NCBI GenBank assembly: GCA_025057595.1
Contig: JANXBK010000005.1
Span: 28,849 to 92,848, forward strand
Direction of reading: 5' to 3'
DNA: 64,000 nucleotides
Source of the DNA: Thermodesulfovibrio sp.
Lineage (GTDB): Bacteria > Nitrospirota > Thermodesulfovibrionia > Thermodesulfovibrionales > Thermodesulfovibrionaceae
The notes beneath the pieces were generated by a model that ran no database searches, was not told where the DNA came from, and saw only the letters and a list, made by a program, of their open reading frames with translations. Position numbers and translations under genes: made by a program. Below are positions 9,300 to 18,690 of this stretch, piece by piece; the first letter of the stretch is position 1; every line of letters starts with the position of its first letter.

Positions 9300-11792
9300 A
9301 TGAGTATGAGAGAGATTTATCTTGTTGATGGAAGTTGTTTCATCTACAGAGCCTATCACGCTATAAAAGGACTTTCTACCTCGCAGGGAATACCAACAAA
9401 TGCTATTTATGGTTTTACAAGAATGCTTATAAAACTCCTCAAAAAAAGAAAAATTCATTATATAATTATTGCCTTTGATAGCCCGCATCCAACAAAAAGA
9501 CATAAAGTTTATGAACAATATAAAATAACGAGGCCAGAAACACCAAAAGATTTACCAATACAGATAGAGTATATTAAAAAAATAGTTAATGCTTTAGGAA
9601 TAAAAAAAGTAGAGATTCCAGGATATGAAGCTGATGACATAATTGCAACAGTGGTTGATAAACTAACTAAAAATTTTACTCACTCACTTTTTAAACAAAG
9701 TCCTAATGAAGATTTGAAAATTTTTATTGTAACTCTTGACAAAGACGTACTTCAGCTTATTTCAGACAGAGTATTTGTGTACGATCCTTTTACTGAAACT
9801 GTATTTGATATAAAAAAGGTAAGACAAAGATACGGAGTCAATCCAGAAAGATTTGTAGATTATATGGCCTTAGTAGGTGACAGCATTGACAATATTCCTG
9901 GTGTAAAAGGAGTTGGAGAAAAATTAGCGAAAGAACTCTTAGAAAAATATGGCTCCGTTGAAAATATAATAAAATCATTGCCTTATCTTAAGCCTGAAAG
10001 AGTTGCAAAATTGATTAAGGAAGATATGAATTCTCTTAAGCTCAGCAAAGAGCTTGTACTGTTAAGGAAAGATGCACCTTTTGATTTTTCATTAGAAGAT
10101 TTAAAAGTCAGAAACACAGATAAGGCTCAGCTAATTCAAATCTTTAGAGAGTTAGAGTTTAGATCGCTTCTTAAGGAAATATCTCCAAATGAAGCTAAAG
10201 TAGAGCAGTATGAAAAATTTGAAGGAAATAGGGCTGACAAAGTCGCATTAATTTTTTTAGAAGAAAAAGCTTTAATAGGTATTAATAACAAAAACTATGA
10301 ATCTTTCTATAACAACTCTCTCATAGAACTTCTTAATTCAGATAGTTTAAAGATTCTTTATGATGCGAAAGAGGATATTAAAAAACTAAGGAAAAAAGGA
10401 TTAGAAATCAGAGAGCCCTATTTTGACCTAATGGTGGCTGCGTATCTTTTAAATCCTGATAAAGGAAAGTATAGCTTAGAAGATTTAACTATTGAGTATT
10501 TTGGAAAAATCAAACCCAGAGTCCCTCAAACTTACATTGAATTATATGAAATTATTTATAACCTACTGAAAGAAAAGGAAATTGAGAAAGTCTACTTTAA
10601 GATAGAGATGCCACTTATAAAGGTTTTAGCTCATATGGAAGAGGCTGGTATAAAAGTTAATCTATCTAAGTTATTTGAGCTTGAAAAACTTCTGTCCTTT
10701 GAAATTGAAAAAATAAAAGAGAAAATCTACAAACTTGCAGGACTAACTTTCAATATTAACTCTCCGAAACAGCTTGCAGAAGTTCTTTATGATAAAATTG
10801 GATTAAAAAGCAAAAAAAGAGGCAAAAAATCTCGTTCCACAGAAATGGAGGTTTTAGAGGAGCTTTCCAATCAACACGATATAGTTAGAGAAATTATTAA
10901 CTATCGCATTTTAAATAAAGTTTTCACTGGTTATTTACTTCCTCTCAAAGATTATATAAATCCAGAGACCCAAAGAGTACATGCTAAATGGCACCAAACT
11001 GTTGCTGGCACAGGTAGAGTAATAAGTATTGAGCCTAATCTTCAAAATATTCCTATCAAAGGTTACTGGGCTGAACTCTTAAGAGAAGTATTCTCAACTA
11101 AAGAAGGTTATGTCTTTCTGAGTGCTGATTACTCTCAAATAGAGTTAAGAATTCTTGCTCATCTAAGTAAAGATCCCACATTAATTAGAGCTTTTAAAGC
11201 TAATGAAGACATCCACTCCTTTACTGCTTCTCAGATTTTTTCAGTTCCTGTAGAGTCAGTCACAGAAGAACAAAGAAGAGTTGCGAAAACTGTTAATTTT
11301 GGAGTTATTTATGGTATGAGTGCCTTTGGTCTTTCAGAGGCTATAAAAATTCCTTTAGAAGCTGCTCAAGAGTTTATTGATATGTATTTTCTGAGATATC
11401 CTATGGTAAAAAAATTTATTGAGGAAACATTAGATTTTGCAAGAAAAAACAGCTATGTTAAAACACTTTATGGAAGAATTCGTCCCATAGTTAATATAGA
11501 CAGTCCTAATCAAAATATCAGAATACAAGCTGAAAGAGTAGCTATTAATACTGTAGTCCAAGGTTCTGCTGCAGATATAATAAAAATTGCTATGATAAGA
11601 ATATATAATGAGATTAAAAAAGAAAACCTTGATGCAGAAATAATTCTTCAGATTCACGACGAAATAGTTCTTGAAGTTAGAGAGGAGATTTTAGATAAAG
11701 TAAAAAAGATTGTAACAGAGAAGATGCAAAATTTTGATCTTTCTGTCCCCTTAAAAATTAATATTTCATACGGTAAAACTTTAAATCTATAA
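9300..11792 (+). CDS. polA: DNA polymerase I
   Basis: Repair and Okazaki-fragment processing polymerase. The N-terminal 5' nuclease (about 1-290) is intact: DGSCFIYRAYHAI, YEADDIIAT, TLDKDVLQLI and GDSIDNIPGVKGVGEKLA carry its metal-binding acids. The polymerase domain is complete: DYSQIELRILAH (motif A), RRVAKTVNFGVIYG (motif B) and QIHDEIVLEV (motif C). The middle 3'-5' exonuclease domain looks degenerate: the first DxE motif is missing (VALIFLEEKALIG) and the third lacks its Asp. The 830-aa length equals Taq-type rather than E. coli-type enzymes. A second ATG at 9306 is an equally good start. Its end overlaps glpX by 6 bp, convergent. Confidence 0.95.
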   Translation: MSMREIYLVDGSCFIYRAYHAIKGLSTSQGIPTNAIYGFTRMLIKLLKKRKIHYIIIAFDSPHPTKRHKVYEQYKITRPETPKDLPIQIEYIKKIVNALGIKKVEIPGYEADDIIATVVDKLTKNFTHSLFKQSPNEDLKIFIVTLDKDVLQLISDRVFVYDPFTETVFDIKKVRQRYGVNPERFVDYMALVGDSIDNIPGVKGVGEKLAKELLEKYGSVENIIKSLPYLKPERVAKLIKEDMNSLKLSKELVLLRKDAPFDFSLEDLKVRNTDKAQLIQIFRELEFRSLLKEISPNEAKVEQYEKFEGNRADKVALIFLEEKALIGINNKNYESFYNNSLIELLNSDSLKILYDAKEDIKKLRKKGLEIREPYFDLMVAAYLLNPDKGKYSLEDLTIEYFGKIKPRVPQTYIELYEIIYNLLKEKEIEKVYFKIEMPLIKVLAHMEEAGIKVNLSKLFELEKLLSFEIEKIKEKIYKLAGLTFNINSPKQLAEVLYDKIGLKSKKRGKKSRSTEMEVLEELSNQHDIVREIINYRILNKVFTGYLLPLKDYINPETQRVHAKWHQTVAGTGRVISIEPNLQNIPIKGYWAELLREVFSTKEGYVFLSADYSQIELRILAHLSKDPTLIRAFKANEDIHSFTASQIFSVPVESVTEEQRRVAKTVNFGVIYGMSAFGLSEAIKIPLEAAQEFIDMYFLRYPMVKKFIEETLDFARKNSYVKTLYGRIRPIVNIDSPNQNIRIQAERVAINTVVQGSAADIIKIAMIRIYNEIKKENLDAEIILQIHDEIVLEVREEILDKVKKIVTEKMQNFDLSVPLKINISYGKTLNL

Positions 11793-12752
11793 AGTTATCT
11801 TTGTAACTCTGTCAAACAAATGTATTGTATCTACAAATCTTACAACTCGCTGGCGTGACTCTATAACTAAAGAGTGTGTTCTTGCTCCGCCACCAAAAAA
11901 TCTAACTCCATTAAGTAAATCGCCTTTTGTAACTCCTGTGGCAACAAAGATTATATCATCGCTTGGAACAAGATCATCAAGAGTATAAACTTTATCCTCA
12001 CTTATATCCATTCCGTATTTTATAGCCCTCCTTTTTTCTTCCTCGTGTCTCCATCGCATTCTTGCCTGCATCTCGCCCCCAAGACATTTAACAGCAGCTG
12101 CAGAAAGCACTCCTTCAGGAGCTCCACCAATTCCCATTAAGGCATGAATACCTGTACCTTCAACTGTTGCTGCAATTGCTGGTGTGATGTCTCCATCTGA
12201 AATAAGCTTTATTCTTGCCCCTACTCTGCGAATCTCTTTAATCAACTCTTCATGACGAGGTCTATCTAAAACCACAACTACAAGATCGTCAATATCTCTA
12301 CCCAATGCCTTTGCCAAAGCCTCAAGATTTTCTTTCACAGATTTTCTTATATCAACCATTCCCTTTGCCTGAGGCCTTACAACAAGTTTTTCCATATATG
12401 TATCAGGACAGTAAAGAATACCATTTTTTTCTGTTACTGCCATAACTGTTAATGCATTGGGCATTCCTGTTGCACAAAGATTTGTACCCTCAAGAGGATC
12501 AACAGCTATGTCTACCTCAGGACCTGTTCCATCTCCAACTTCTTCACCAATATAAAGCATTGGTGCCTCATCTCTTTCACCTTCACCTATTACGACTCTA
12601 CCTCTAATTGGTAAATCATTTAAAGCCTTACGCATTGCTGTAACTGCAGCTTGATCTGCTTCTTTTCTGTCTCCTTTACCCATCAGTTTTGCTGCCTCAA
12701 TAGCTGCAAACTCACATACCCTCAGTATAAATGGTGTTAAGTTAAAGTTCAT
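11787..12752 (-). CDS. glpX: class II fructose-1,6-bisphosphatase
   Basis: Gluconeogenic enzyme hydrolysing fructose 1,6-bisphosphate to fructose 6-phosphate. The family's metal and substrate motifs are present: GEGERDEAPMLYIGEEVG (about 56-73), DPLEGTNLC and GIGGAPEGVLSAAAVKCLGG. At 321 aa it is full length. AAGGAG lies 8 nt before the ATG. It lies 10 bp downstream of the zinc-ribbon gene on the same strand, so the two may share a transcript. Some GlpX proteins also hydrolyse sedoheptulose bisphosphate, which sequence alone cannot decide. Confidence 0.95.
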   Translation of the reverse strand: MNFNLTPFILRVCEFAAIEAAKLMGKGDRKEADQAAVTAMRKALNDLPIRGRVVIGEGERDEAPMLYIGEEVGDGTGPEVDIAVDPLEGTNLCATGMPNALTVMAVTEKNGILYCPDTYMEKLVVRPQAKGMVDIRKSVKENLEALAKALGRDIDDLVVVVLDRPRHEELIKEIRRVGARIKLISDGDITPAIAATVEGTGIHALMGIGGAPEGVLSAAAVKCLGGEMQARMRWRHEEEKRRAIKYGMDISEDKVYTLDDLVPSDDIIFVATGVTKGDLLNGVRFFGGGARTHSLVIESRQRVVRFVDTIHLFDRVTKITL

Positions 12753-12762
12753 TATAATCTCC

Positions 12763-12927
12763 TTAAGACTTTTTAGATGTTATTGAGTAAAATCCTGTAA
12801 TAACTTTCTTAACTTTTTGAGATTTACATTTGGGACATCTAACTTTCGTTTTTTCCATCTCGTTTACACTCATTTTCTTTGTAAAAGTCTCATTGCATTT
12901 TTGGCATTGAAACTCATAAATTGGCAT
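12763..12927 (-). CDS. FmdB-type small zinc-ribbon protein (54 aa)
   Basis: A 54-codon gene too short for the ORF track. It starts MPIYEFQCQKCNETF with two CxxC pairs (CQKC near the start, CPKC at about 31-34) separated by 19 residues, matching the FmdB/CxxC_CXXC_SSSS regulatory-protein family. Such proteins are named as putative regulators from an early link to formamidase, but function is unproven. The start is set by a strong AGGAGG ribosome site 6 nt upstream. The C-terminus is lysine/serine-rich. It precedes glpX by 10 bp. Confidence 0.85.
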   Translation of the reverse strand: MPIYEFQCQKCNETFTKKMSVNEMEKTKVRCPKCKSQKVKKVITGFYSITSKKS

Positions 12928-12942
12928 AAACCCACCTCCTCA

Positions 12943-13000
12943 AATAATAATTAATTTTATTTTAATAATTAATAATAATCAATTTTATTTTAATAATTAA
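12943..13000. repeat. 28-bp tandem duplication, two copies
   Basis: Two adjacent AT-only copies share the core AATTTTATTTTAATAATTAA (12953-12972 and 12981-13000). Copies run 12943-12970 and 12971-12998 with a single T/C difference. The second copy overlaps the final codon and stop of the decayed DUF4405 gene. It lies upstream of the zinc-ribbon gene. Most likely a replication-slippage duplication. Confidence 0.8.
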
Positions 13001-13889
13001 ACCTTATCTTCATCTACAAGAACTTCTACAAGTACATCAATTGGGCTTGTCCCATTTTTATCAGCAATCTCTCTTAAAGTATCCTTCTCGTTTGCGATAA
13101 TTCCTTTGTTTTTAAGTTTTTTAAGAATTGTCTGAACTTCAAGTTTGTTTTCTTTACATATTTGTTTAAGAGTCTTTTTCCCCAATCCCTTTCCCTCAAA
13201 CTCTCTTATAATTTCATCTTTTGTCCATTTTGAGCTTTTCACTTTTTGTTGTTTTTTTCTTCAATTGCGGTAGTTTTACCTTCAAGAGGTTTGAGAATTT
13301 GATAAATTTGCATTGGGCTCATATCATTTTTCTTAGCAATGAGTCCAAAGTTTCCTTCGGTGAAGCAAGCTTTATATTCTTCTGCCTAAGTGCTTCTATT
13401 GCTTGCTGTAAATCTATTTGTCTTCTCTTTGAAAACTCTTCCAAAGAAAGTAATTCTGCGTGTCCAAATGGTGGCTCATACTCTGGAGATTTTACCCATA
13501 AACTTTTAAGATAATCGCTCAGTTCAATTATCAAACTATAGGGAGAAAATGGTTTCAAGGAACCAATAAAACTTAAAATCAAAAAGATACTAATAATTGC
13601 CAACTCCTTTTTAAGATTTATAGCTTTTTGACTTTGCTATAGATATAATTCAATAGTACATTCCAGTTGTAGTAAATATGGAAAAATGCAGTAATCATAA
13701 AGATTACACAGAAAATTATGTGAAGATTGATCCAGTCAGTTTTTGTTAAACTAAGAAATTTCCAGTTTGTCCAATAGGCAATTCAACCTGGAGGTGTAAA
13801 ATAAAGAACAATACCTGACAAAAAGCAAAAACAAATGAAAAGGCTGTAAGTAAACTTATAAATCCTCTAAAATTAATGATTTTTCTCAT
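12997..13889 (-). pseudogene. decayed DUF4405-type membrane protein gene
   Basis: Reading all frames from ATG 13889 (ribosome site AAGGAGGG) gives one continuous membrane-protein homology interrupted about five times. A 1-nt loss in an A run at 13820-13824 shifts the frame before SGIVLYFTPPG. A TGA at 13783-13785 replaces the residue after PPG. A lost base near 13620-13628 shifts into KKELAIISIFLILSFIG. Another shift lies near 13340, and one near 13245. Pieces include WINLHIIFCVIFMITAFFHI, typical of the His-containing helices of DUF4405 proteins, and two similar C-terminal helix motifs (IAKKNDMSPMQI and IADKNGTSPIDV). The track ORFs 12997-13242 and 13319-13603 are fragments of it, not genes. 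Neighbouring genes are intact, which argues against poor sequence. Confidence 0.85.
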
Positions 13890-13902
13890 TTTCCCTCCTT
13901 CT

Positions 13903-14577
13903 CTAAATTATTCCCTTCTCCTTCATACTGAAATATTCTCCACTTCCTATAATGATATGGTCTAAAAGATTAATCTCAAGTATCTCTGAAGCCTTTTTAA
14001 GTTTCTTTGTTATCGCTATATCCTGTTCACTTGGAGTCGAGTCCCCGCTTGGATGATTATGAACCAAAATTAAAGCATAGGCAGACTCTTTTACTGCTTC
14101 TTTAAATATCTCTCTTGGATGCACTAATGCCTGATTTAGAATTCCTTCTGACACCCTAACTTCTTTAATTAATTTAAGCTTTGTATCAAGTAAAAGAGTG
14201 ATAAACACTTCTTTTTTTAAACTGCTTAATTTTGGAAAAAAGTAGTTATAGACAGTTTGAGCTGAGTTAAAAATTTGTTCTGTAGCTGTTTCAGCAAGAA
14301 CTCTTTTCCCTAACTCAAAAGCTGCTTTTATTTGAGCAACCTTAGCAATTCCGAGTCCTTTAAATGATTTTAATTCATTAATAGATGCTTCCCTTAATCC
14401 CTTTAATCCACCAAATTTATCAAGTAGTTCAATAGCTGCCTCTAAAACATTTTTATTGTTTACACCTGTTGAAAGTATTATTGCAAGAAGCTGTGCATCT
14501 GAAAGACTTTCAGGTCCAAACTTAATTAGTCGCTCTCTCGGTCTTTCATCTTTAGGCCAACTTTTAATCTTTTTCAT
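13903..14577 (-). CDS. radC: RadC family JAB/MPN-domain protein
   Basis: A 224-aa UPF0758/RadC protein. An N-terminal helix-hairpin-helix segment (about 60-80, SFKGLGIAKVAQIKAA) suggests DNA binding. The C-terminal JAMM metalloprotease-like motif HNHPSGDSTPSEQD is intact. The historical DNA-repair label is not supported for all members; the true role is uncertain. Its ATG overlaps metG by 4 bp. It is the last intact gene of the minus-strand block before the decayed gene. Confidence 0.93.
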   Translation of the reverse strand: MKKIKSWPKDERPRERLIKFGPESLSDAQLLAIILSTGVNNKNVLEAAIELLDKFGGLKGLREASINELKSFKGLGIAKVAQIKAAFELGKRVLAETATEQIFNSAQTVYNYFFPKLSSLKKEVFITLLLDTKLKLIKEVRVSEGILNQALVHPREIFKEAVKESAYALILVHNHPSGDSTPSEQDIAITKKLKKASEILEINLLDHIIIGSGEYFSMKEKGII

Positions 14578-16439
14578 TTTATCCCAGAGCCAGGCTCAAC
14601 CTCTCTGTCAACAGTTAAAATAGAAACAGCTCCATCAGCGTCAGTTGCGGCAAGAAGCATTCCTTCTGAGACAATCCCCATAAGTTTAGTTGGTTTCAGA
14701 TTAGACACTACCACTATATATTTGCCAATTAGCTCTTGAGGTTTATAGTATTTGCCAATTCCTGCTACAATCTGCCTTTGCTCACCTATATCAACGATAA
14801 GTTTAATAAGTTTTTCAGAGCCTTTAACAGCTTCAGCTGATACTACTCTACCTACTTTAAGTTTAATCTTTGAAAACTCTTCAATACTTATAAGGTCTTG
14901 CAACTTTTCCTCTGTCTTTTCCTTTTTTAATTCAATTCTTGGAAAAATCTGCTCAACTACCTCTGTTTTAAGCTCTTTAAAATCTATTCTCCAACTAAGC
15001 ATTCTCTCATCAATACTGTAGGAGGAAAGGCCTAAGGCTTTCCAGATTTTAGTGGTTCTGTCAGGCATAAAAACAGACAAGAACACTGTAATAACTCTTA
15101 TTGCATTCCAAATATTGAATAAAACTAGCGGTAAAGTTTCTGGTGAGTATTTTGCAAGCTTCCATGGCTCGGTTTTTGCAATATAGTTATTCGTTAAATT
15201 AATTGCTTCCCAAATTTTATCAAGTATTATGTTAAACTTGAATTCATCCCAGAGTGCTTCATTGTCTATTTGAGAGATTAGAGAGTTAAAGCTCTTGACA
15301 AACTCATCCTCAATAAAAGTGGGAATTACCCTTCCATTTAAAAATTTCTCATTCATAACGAGAAATCTATTAACTAAGTTGCCAAGATCATTTGCTAAGT
15401 CAGTGTTTATTCTTCTTACTAAAGCCTCCTCTGAAAAGTCTCCATCAAGACCGAAAGAGACTTCTCTGAAGAGAAAGTATCTGAAGGCATCAACTCCAAA
15501 TTTTTTAATAACTTCAAAGGGATCTACAACATTACCTAAAGATTTAGACATCTTGGCTCCTTTAACTGTCCACCATCCATGAGCAAATATATTTTTAGGA
15601 AGTGGAAGCCCGCAAGCCATAAGTATTGTTGACCAATAAATAGCATGTGTCATAAGGATATCTTTACCTATTAAATGATGATCAGGAGGCCACCACTCAC
15701 TATCAGTGGAAGCAAGATATCTTAAAGCTGAATAGTAATTTAGCAGAGCATCAAACCATACATAGGTTGTATAGTTTTCATCAAAGGGAAGAGGAATCCC
15801 CCAACTAAGACGATGCTTAGGTCTTGAAATACAAAGATCTCCTAAAGGCTTACTCTTTAAAAAGGATAAAACTTCATTTTTTCTTGACTCTGGAAGAATA
15901 TAAAAAGGATTCTCTTCAATATATCTTATAAGAGAAGTTTGATATTTAGACATAAGAAAAAAGTAGTTTTCCTCTTCTATATATTCAACTTCTCTTCCAC
16001 AGTCAGGGCATCTGCCTTCAATCAAATCTTTTTCTGTCCAAAATCTCTCACAGGGAATACAATACATTCCCTTGTAAACTCTTTTTTCAATCTCACCTTT
16101 TTGATAAAGCATCATAAGAATCTCTCTTACCACTTCCATATGCTGCTTATCTGTGGTTCTTATAAAAGCATCATTACTTATATTTAAAGCTTTCCATAGA
16201 GATTTAAAGTTTTCCACCATTATATCTGCATGCTCTTTTGGCTGTCTGCCTCTCTCAGTTGCTGCTTTCTCTATCTTCTGTCCATGCTCATCAGTGCCTG
16301 TTAAAAAGAAAACTTTATATCCTTTCAGTCTTTTATATCTTGCAAGTATGTCTGCAGCTATGGTTGTATAGGCATGACCAATATGAGGAACATCATTCAC
16401 ATAGTAGATTGGTGTAGTAATATAGAATCCTTTAGTCAC
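14574..16439 (-). CDS. metG: methionyl-tRNA synthetase
   Basis: Charges tRNA-Met. Class I signatures are present: HIGH as PHIGHAYTT (residues about 19-27) and KMSKS as AKMSKSLGN. A zinc knuckle with four Cys (CIPC ... CPDC) lies near residues 127-148. The C-terminal 110 residues form an EMAP/Trbp111-type tRNA-binding domain (LKVGRVVSAEAVKGSEKL). The 621-aa length fits the fused form. It overlaps ricT by 8 bp, and the tmk-holB-ricT-metG order is widely conserved. Confidence 0.96.
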   Translation of the reverse strand: MTKGFYITTPIYYVNDVPHIGHAYTTIAADILARYKRLKGYKVFFLTGTDEHGQKIEKAATERGRQPKEHADIMVENFKSLWKALNISNDAFIRTTDKQHMEVVREILMMLYQKGEIEKRVYKGMYCIPCERFWTEKDLIEGRCPDCGREVEYIEEENYFFLMSKYQTSLIRYIEENPFYILPESRKNEVLSFLKSKPLGDLCISRPKHRLSWGIPLPFDENYTTYVWFDALLNYYSALRYLASTDSEWWPPDHHLIGKDILMTHAIYWSTILMACGLPLPKNIFAHGWWTVKGAKMSKSLGNVVDPFEVIKKFGVDAFRYFLFREVSFGLDGDFSEEALVRRINTDLANDLGNLVNRFLVMNEKFLNGRVIPTFIEDEFVKSFNSLISQIDNEALWDEFKFNIILDKIWEAINLTNNYIAKTEPWKLAKYSPETLPLVLFNIWNAIRVITVFLSVFMPDRTTKIWKALGLSSYSIDERMLSWRIDFKELKTEVVEQIFPRIELKKEKTEEKLQDLISIEEFSKIKLKVGRVVSAEAVKGSEKLIKLIVDIGEQRQIVAGIGKYYKPQELIGKYIVVVSNLKPTKLMGIVSEGMLLAATDADGAVSILTVDREVEPGSGIK

Positions 16440-17181
16440 TTTCTTCCTCCTTCTTTTCCTCTTCTAAATCAGTTAGAACTTTATTTAGAAAAGATATCTT
16501 TTTGATTTCAGGCTCCTTTTCTTCTTCCTGAATCTCTTCATCTTGAATTACTTCCTCAATTTCAGCATAGTATTCGTATCTGAGACAGCATTTAAGTCTT
16601 CCACATATACCAGAAAGTTTTGAGACATTCATAACAACTTCTTGCTCCTTAGCCATTCTTAAAGAAATGGGTTGAAAAAAACTTATAATCTCCTTACAGC
16701 ATACCTCCATACCACAAACTCCAACACCTCCTAAAAATTTAGCTTGATCTCTCACTCCTATCTGTCTCATTTCTATTCTTGTTTTATATTTTGCTGCTAA
16801 ATCTTTTACTAACTCACGAAAATCTATTCTTCCTTCAGCTGTAAAGTAAAATATAATTCTTTTTCGGTCCAATGTTGCCTCAACAACAAGAAGTTTCATA
16901 GGAAGTTGTCTTTTTTTAATTCTTTCAAGACAAAAATCAAAAGCCTCTTCTTCAAGAAGTAAATTTTTATTAAATACTTCAATATCCTCAACAGTTGCCT
17001 TTCTAACTATGGATTTCGCTACTGGAATGCTGTCTTCCCTAATTCTTAAAACATCTCCTACAGAAAGACCAAAATCTCCCTCTACCACAACTTTATCTCC
17101 TTCAGCTATATCTTCGGTATCACAAAGATATCTGTAAACTTTACCAAAAGGTCTTAATTTTACATAGGCGATTTTATGCAT
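16432..17181 (-). CDS. ricT: PSP1 domain protein RicT/YaaT
   Basis: PSP1 C-terminal domain protein; the Bacillus homologue RicT (YaaT) joins RicA and RicF in an iron-sulfur complex that affects mRNA processing. The Cys-rich motifs GGVGVCGMEVCC and SGICGRLKCCLRYE are present and probably hold the cluster. The C-terminal 45 residues are strongly acidic and low in complexity. At 249 aa it is slightly shorter than the Bacillus protein. Operonic between holB and metG, overlapping both by 8 bp. Confidence 0.9.
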   Translation of the reverse strand: MHKIAYVKLRPFGKVYRYLCDTEDIAEGDKVVVEGDFGLSVGDVLRIREDSIPVAKSIVRKATVEDIEVFNKNLLLEEEAFDFCLERIKKRQLPMKLLVVEATLDRKRIIFYFTAEGRIDFRELVKDLAAKYKTRIEMRQIGVRDQAKFLGGVGVCGMEVCCKEIISFFQPISLRMAKEQEVVMNVSKLSGICGRLKCCLRYEYYAEIEEVIQDEEIQEEEKEPEIKKISFLNKVLTDLEEEKKEEESD

Positions 17182-18085
17182 AAACTCTCCTTAAGATTTC
17201 TTCAGTATAGTTTAAAACTATTGATTTATTTAAATTCAAATCTATATTTTTACGTATATTTTGAAGCTCATCATAGATCGTATATAGTTTTTCTAAAGTA
17301 ACCTCCTCTTTTATTTTAAGATTATTTGGTAAAATCTTGCAGGAACTATCCAAAAGTTTTTGACATATTGCATCTCTTAGAAAAACCGTCAAAAGATCTA
17401 TCCACCATTTTGCCTCTTCATTATCTTTAAAAGTATTAACTTTTTCTTTCTTTTGAATAATATTTTTGATCTCCTCAACTGTTTCAATAATATTCATAGA
17501 TTTTATTATCCCTGGTCTTCCCATAGCAAGTTTAAAAACTAAAGAGTTTTGCTCTTCTGGAAAGAGTTTTTTTATTGCAGGATTTGATAAGGGATTAAAA
17601 TTAACTTTAAAACATCTTGAAACAACTGGCTCTGGTAGTTTACTTATATTCTCACAAGTGAGAATTAAAACTGTATTTTGAGGCGGTTCCTCTAAAGTTT
17701 TAAGAAGAGCATTAGCTGCTGCCAGATTCATCTTATGAGACTCCCTTATAATAACCACTTTGTATTTTGCTTCAAGTCTACTTAAGAAAACAAACTCTTC
17801 AACTTCTCTTACACTGCTTATTGAAATAGTATCCTTTTCGGCTGATATTACTTTTACGTCTGGATGAATGCCTAACTCAATCTTTTTGCAGGATTGACAT
17901 ACATCACAGCAGTCACCTTCGGCTTCAAGACAATTTAAGGCTTTTGCATAGGTTAAAGCTACAGTTGTTTTACCAATATAAGGCTCTCCTGTAAACAAAA
18001 AAGCAGAAGGTATTCTTTTTGTTATTAATGTTCCCTTAAGAAGCTTTACTGCTTTATCCTGTGATACTATTTTTTCAAAACCCAT
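17174..18085 (-). CDS. holB: DNA polymerase III delta-prime subunit
   Basis: Clamp-loader AAA+ subunit. A P-loop-like GEPYIGKTT (about 33-41), a zinc module with Cys in CLEAEGDCCDVCQSC, and the LLKTLEEPPQNTVLIL box followed by the sensor region SRC are visible. The zinc module and P-loop resemble gamma/tau subunits, but the short length (303 aa) and position next to tmk identify delta-prime. Overlaps tmk by 19 bp and ricT by 12 bp. Confidence 0.9.
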   Translation of the reverse strand: MGFEKIVSQDKAVKLLKGTLITKRIPSAFLFTGEPYIGKTTVALTYAKALNCLEAEGDCCDVCQSCKKIELGIHPDVKVISAEKDTISISSVREVEEFVFLSRLEAKYKVVIIRESHKMNLAAANALLKTLEEPPQNTVLILTCENISKLPEPVVSRCFKVNFNPLSNPAIKKLFPEEQNSLVFKLAMGRPGIIKSMNIIETVEEIKNIIQKKEKVNTFKDNEEAKWWIDLLTVFLRDAICQKLLDSSCKILPNNLKIKEEVTLEKLYTIYDELQNIRKNIDLNLNKSIVLNYTEEILRRVYA

Positions 18086-18690
18086 AATATGTGTCTGTAT
18101 ATCTCTTCATTTATCTCATCAAAATCTTTAGTGGCATCAACTACTATAAATCTTTTGGGATCAAACTTAGCTATCTCTAAATATCCTTGCCTTACTCTTT
18201 CATGAAATGCTAAATTTTCAAGTTCAAAACGATCTTTTTTATTTATTTTTTCATTTCTTTTAAGCCCCTCTGCAGCTGGTAAGTCAAGAAGAACCGTTAA
18301 ATCTGGTTTAAAACTTCCTAGAAGGGTTTCATTTAACTTTAAAATTAACTGAAGTGATAATCCTCTTCCATAACCTTGATAAGCAACAGTGGAGTCTGTA
18401 AATCTATCACATATTACTGTAAATCCATCCATAAGATAGGATTTTATCTTTTCCTCAATATGTTGAACTCTGTCTGCAAAATAAAGCAAAAGTTCACATG
18501 TTGAATTTATTTGTACTGAGGGATCAAGAAGTATATTACGAATTAGGCTACCTACTTTTGTATCCCCTGGCTCATAGGTATAAATAGCCTTAAATCCTTC
18601 ATTTTTTAACCTTTCCGTGATCAGTTTTGCTTGAGTAGTTTTTCCAGAGCCTTCTATACCTTCAAAGGTTATAAAAATACCTCTATCCAT
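18067..18690 (-). CDS. tmk: thymidylate kinase
   Basis: Phosphorylates dTMP to dTDP. P-loop GIEGSGKTTQAK at about 11-22, the DRF motif CDRFTDSTVAYQGYGRG around residue 94-110, and a lid region KRNEKINKKDRFE are clear. The 207-aa length is standard. It overlaps holB downstream (19 bp) and the MetE-like gene upstream (8 bp). Confidence 0.96.
   Translation of the reverse strand: MDRGIFITFEGIEGSGKTTQAKLITERLKNEGFKAIYTYEPGDTKVGSLIRNILLDPSVQINSTCELLLYFADRVQHIEEKIKSYLMDGFTVICDRFTDSTVAYQGYGRGLSLQLILKLNETLLGSFKPDLTVLLDLPAAEGLKRNEKINKKDRFELENLAFHERVRQGYLEIAKFDPKRFIVVDATKDFDEINEEIYRHILWVLKK

Noticed and set aside
12997-13603. Track ORFs 12997-13242 and 13319-13603 as two independent genes
   Set aside because: They are consecutive pieces of one disrupted DUF4405-type protein; their starts (GTG, TTG) lack ribosome sites and lie inside the homology.
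13783-13785. TGA in the DUF4405 gene as a selenocysteine codon
   Set aside because: Neighbouring frameshifts show decay; the position follows PPG where relatives carry a basic residue, and no SECIS-like hairpin was apparent.
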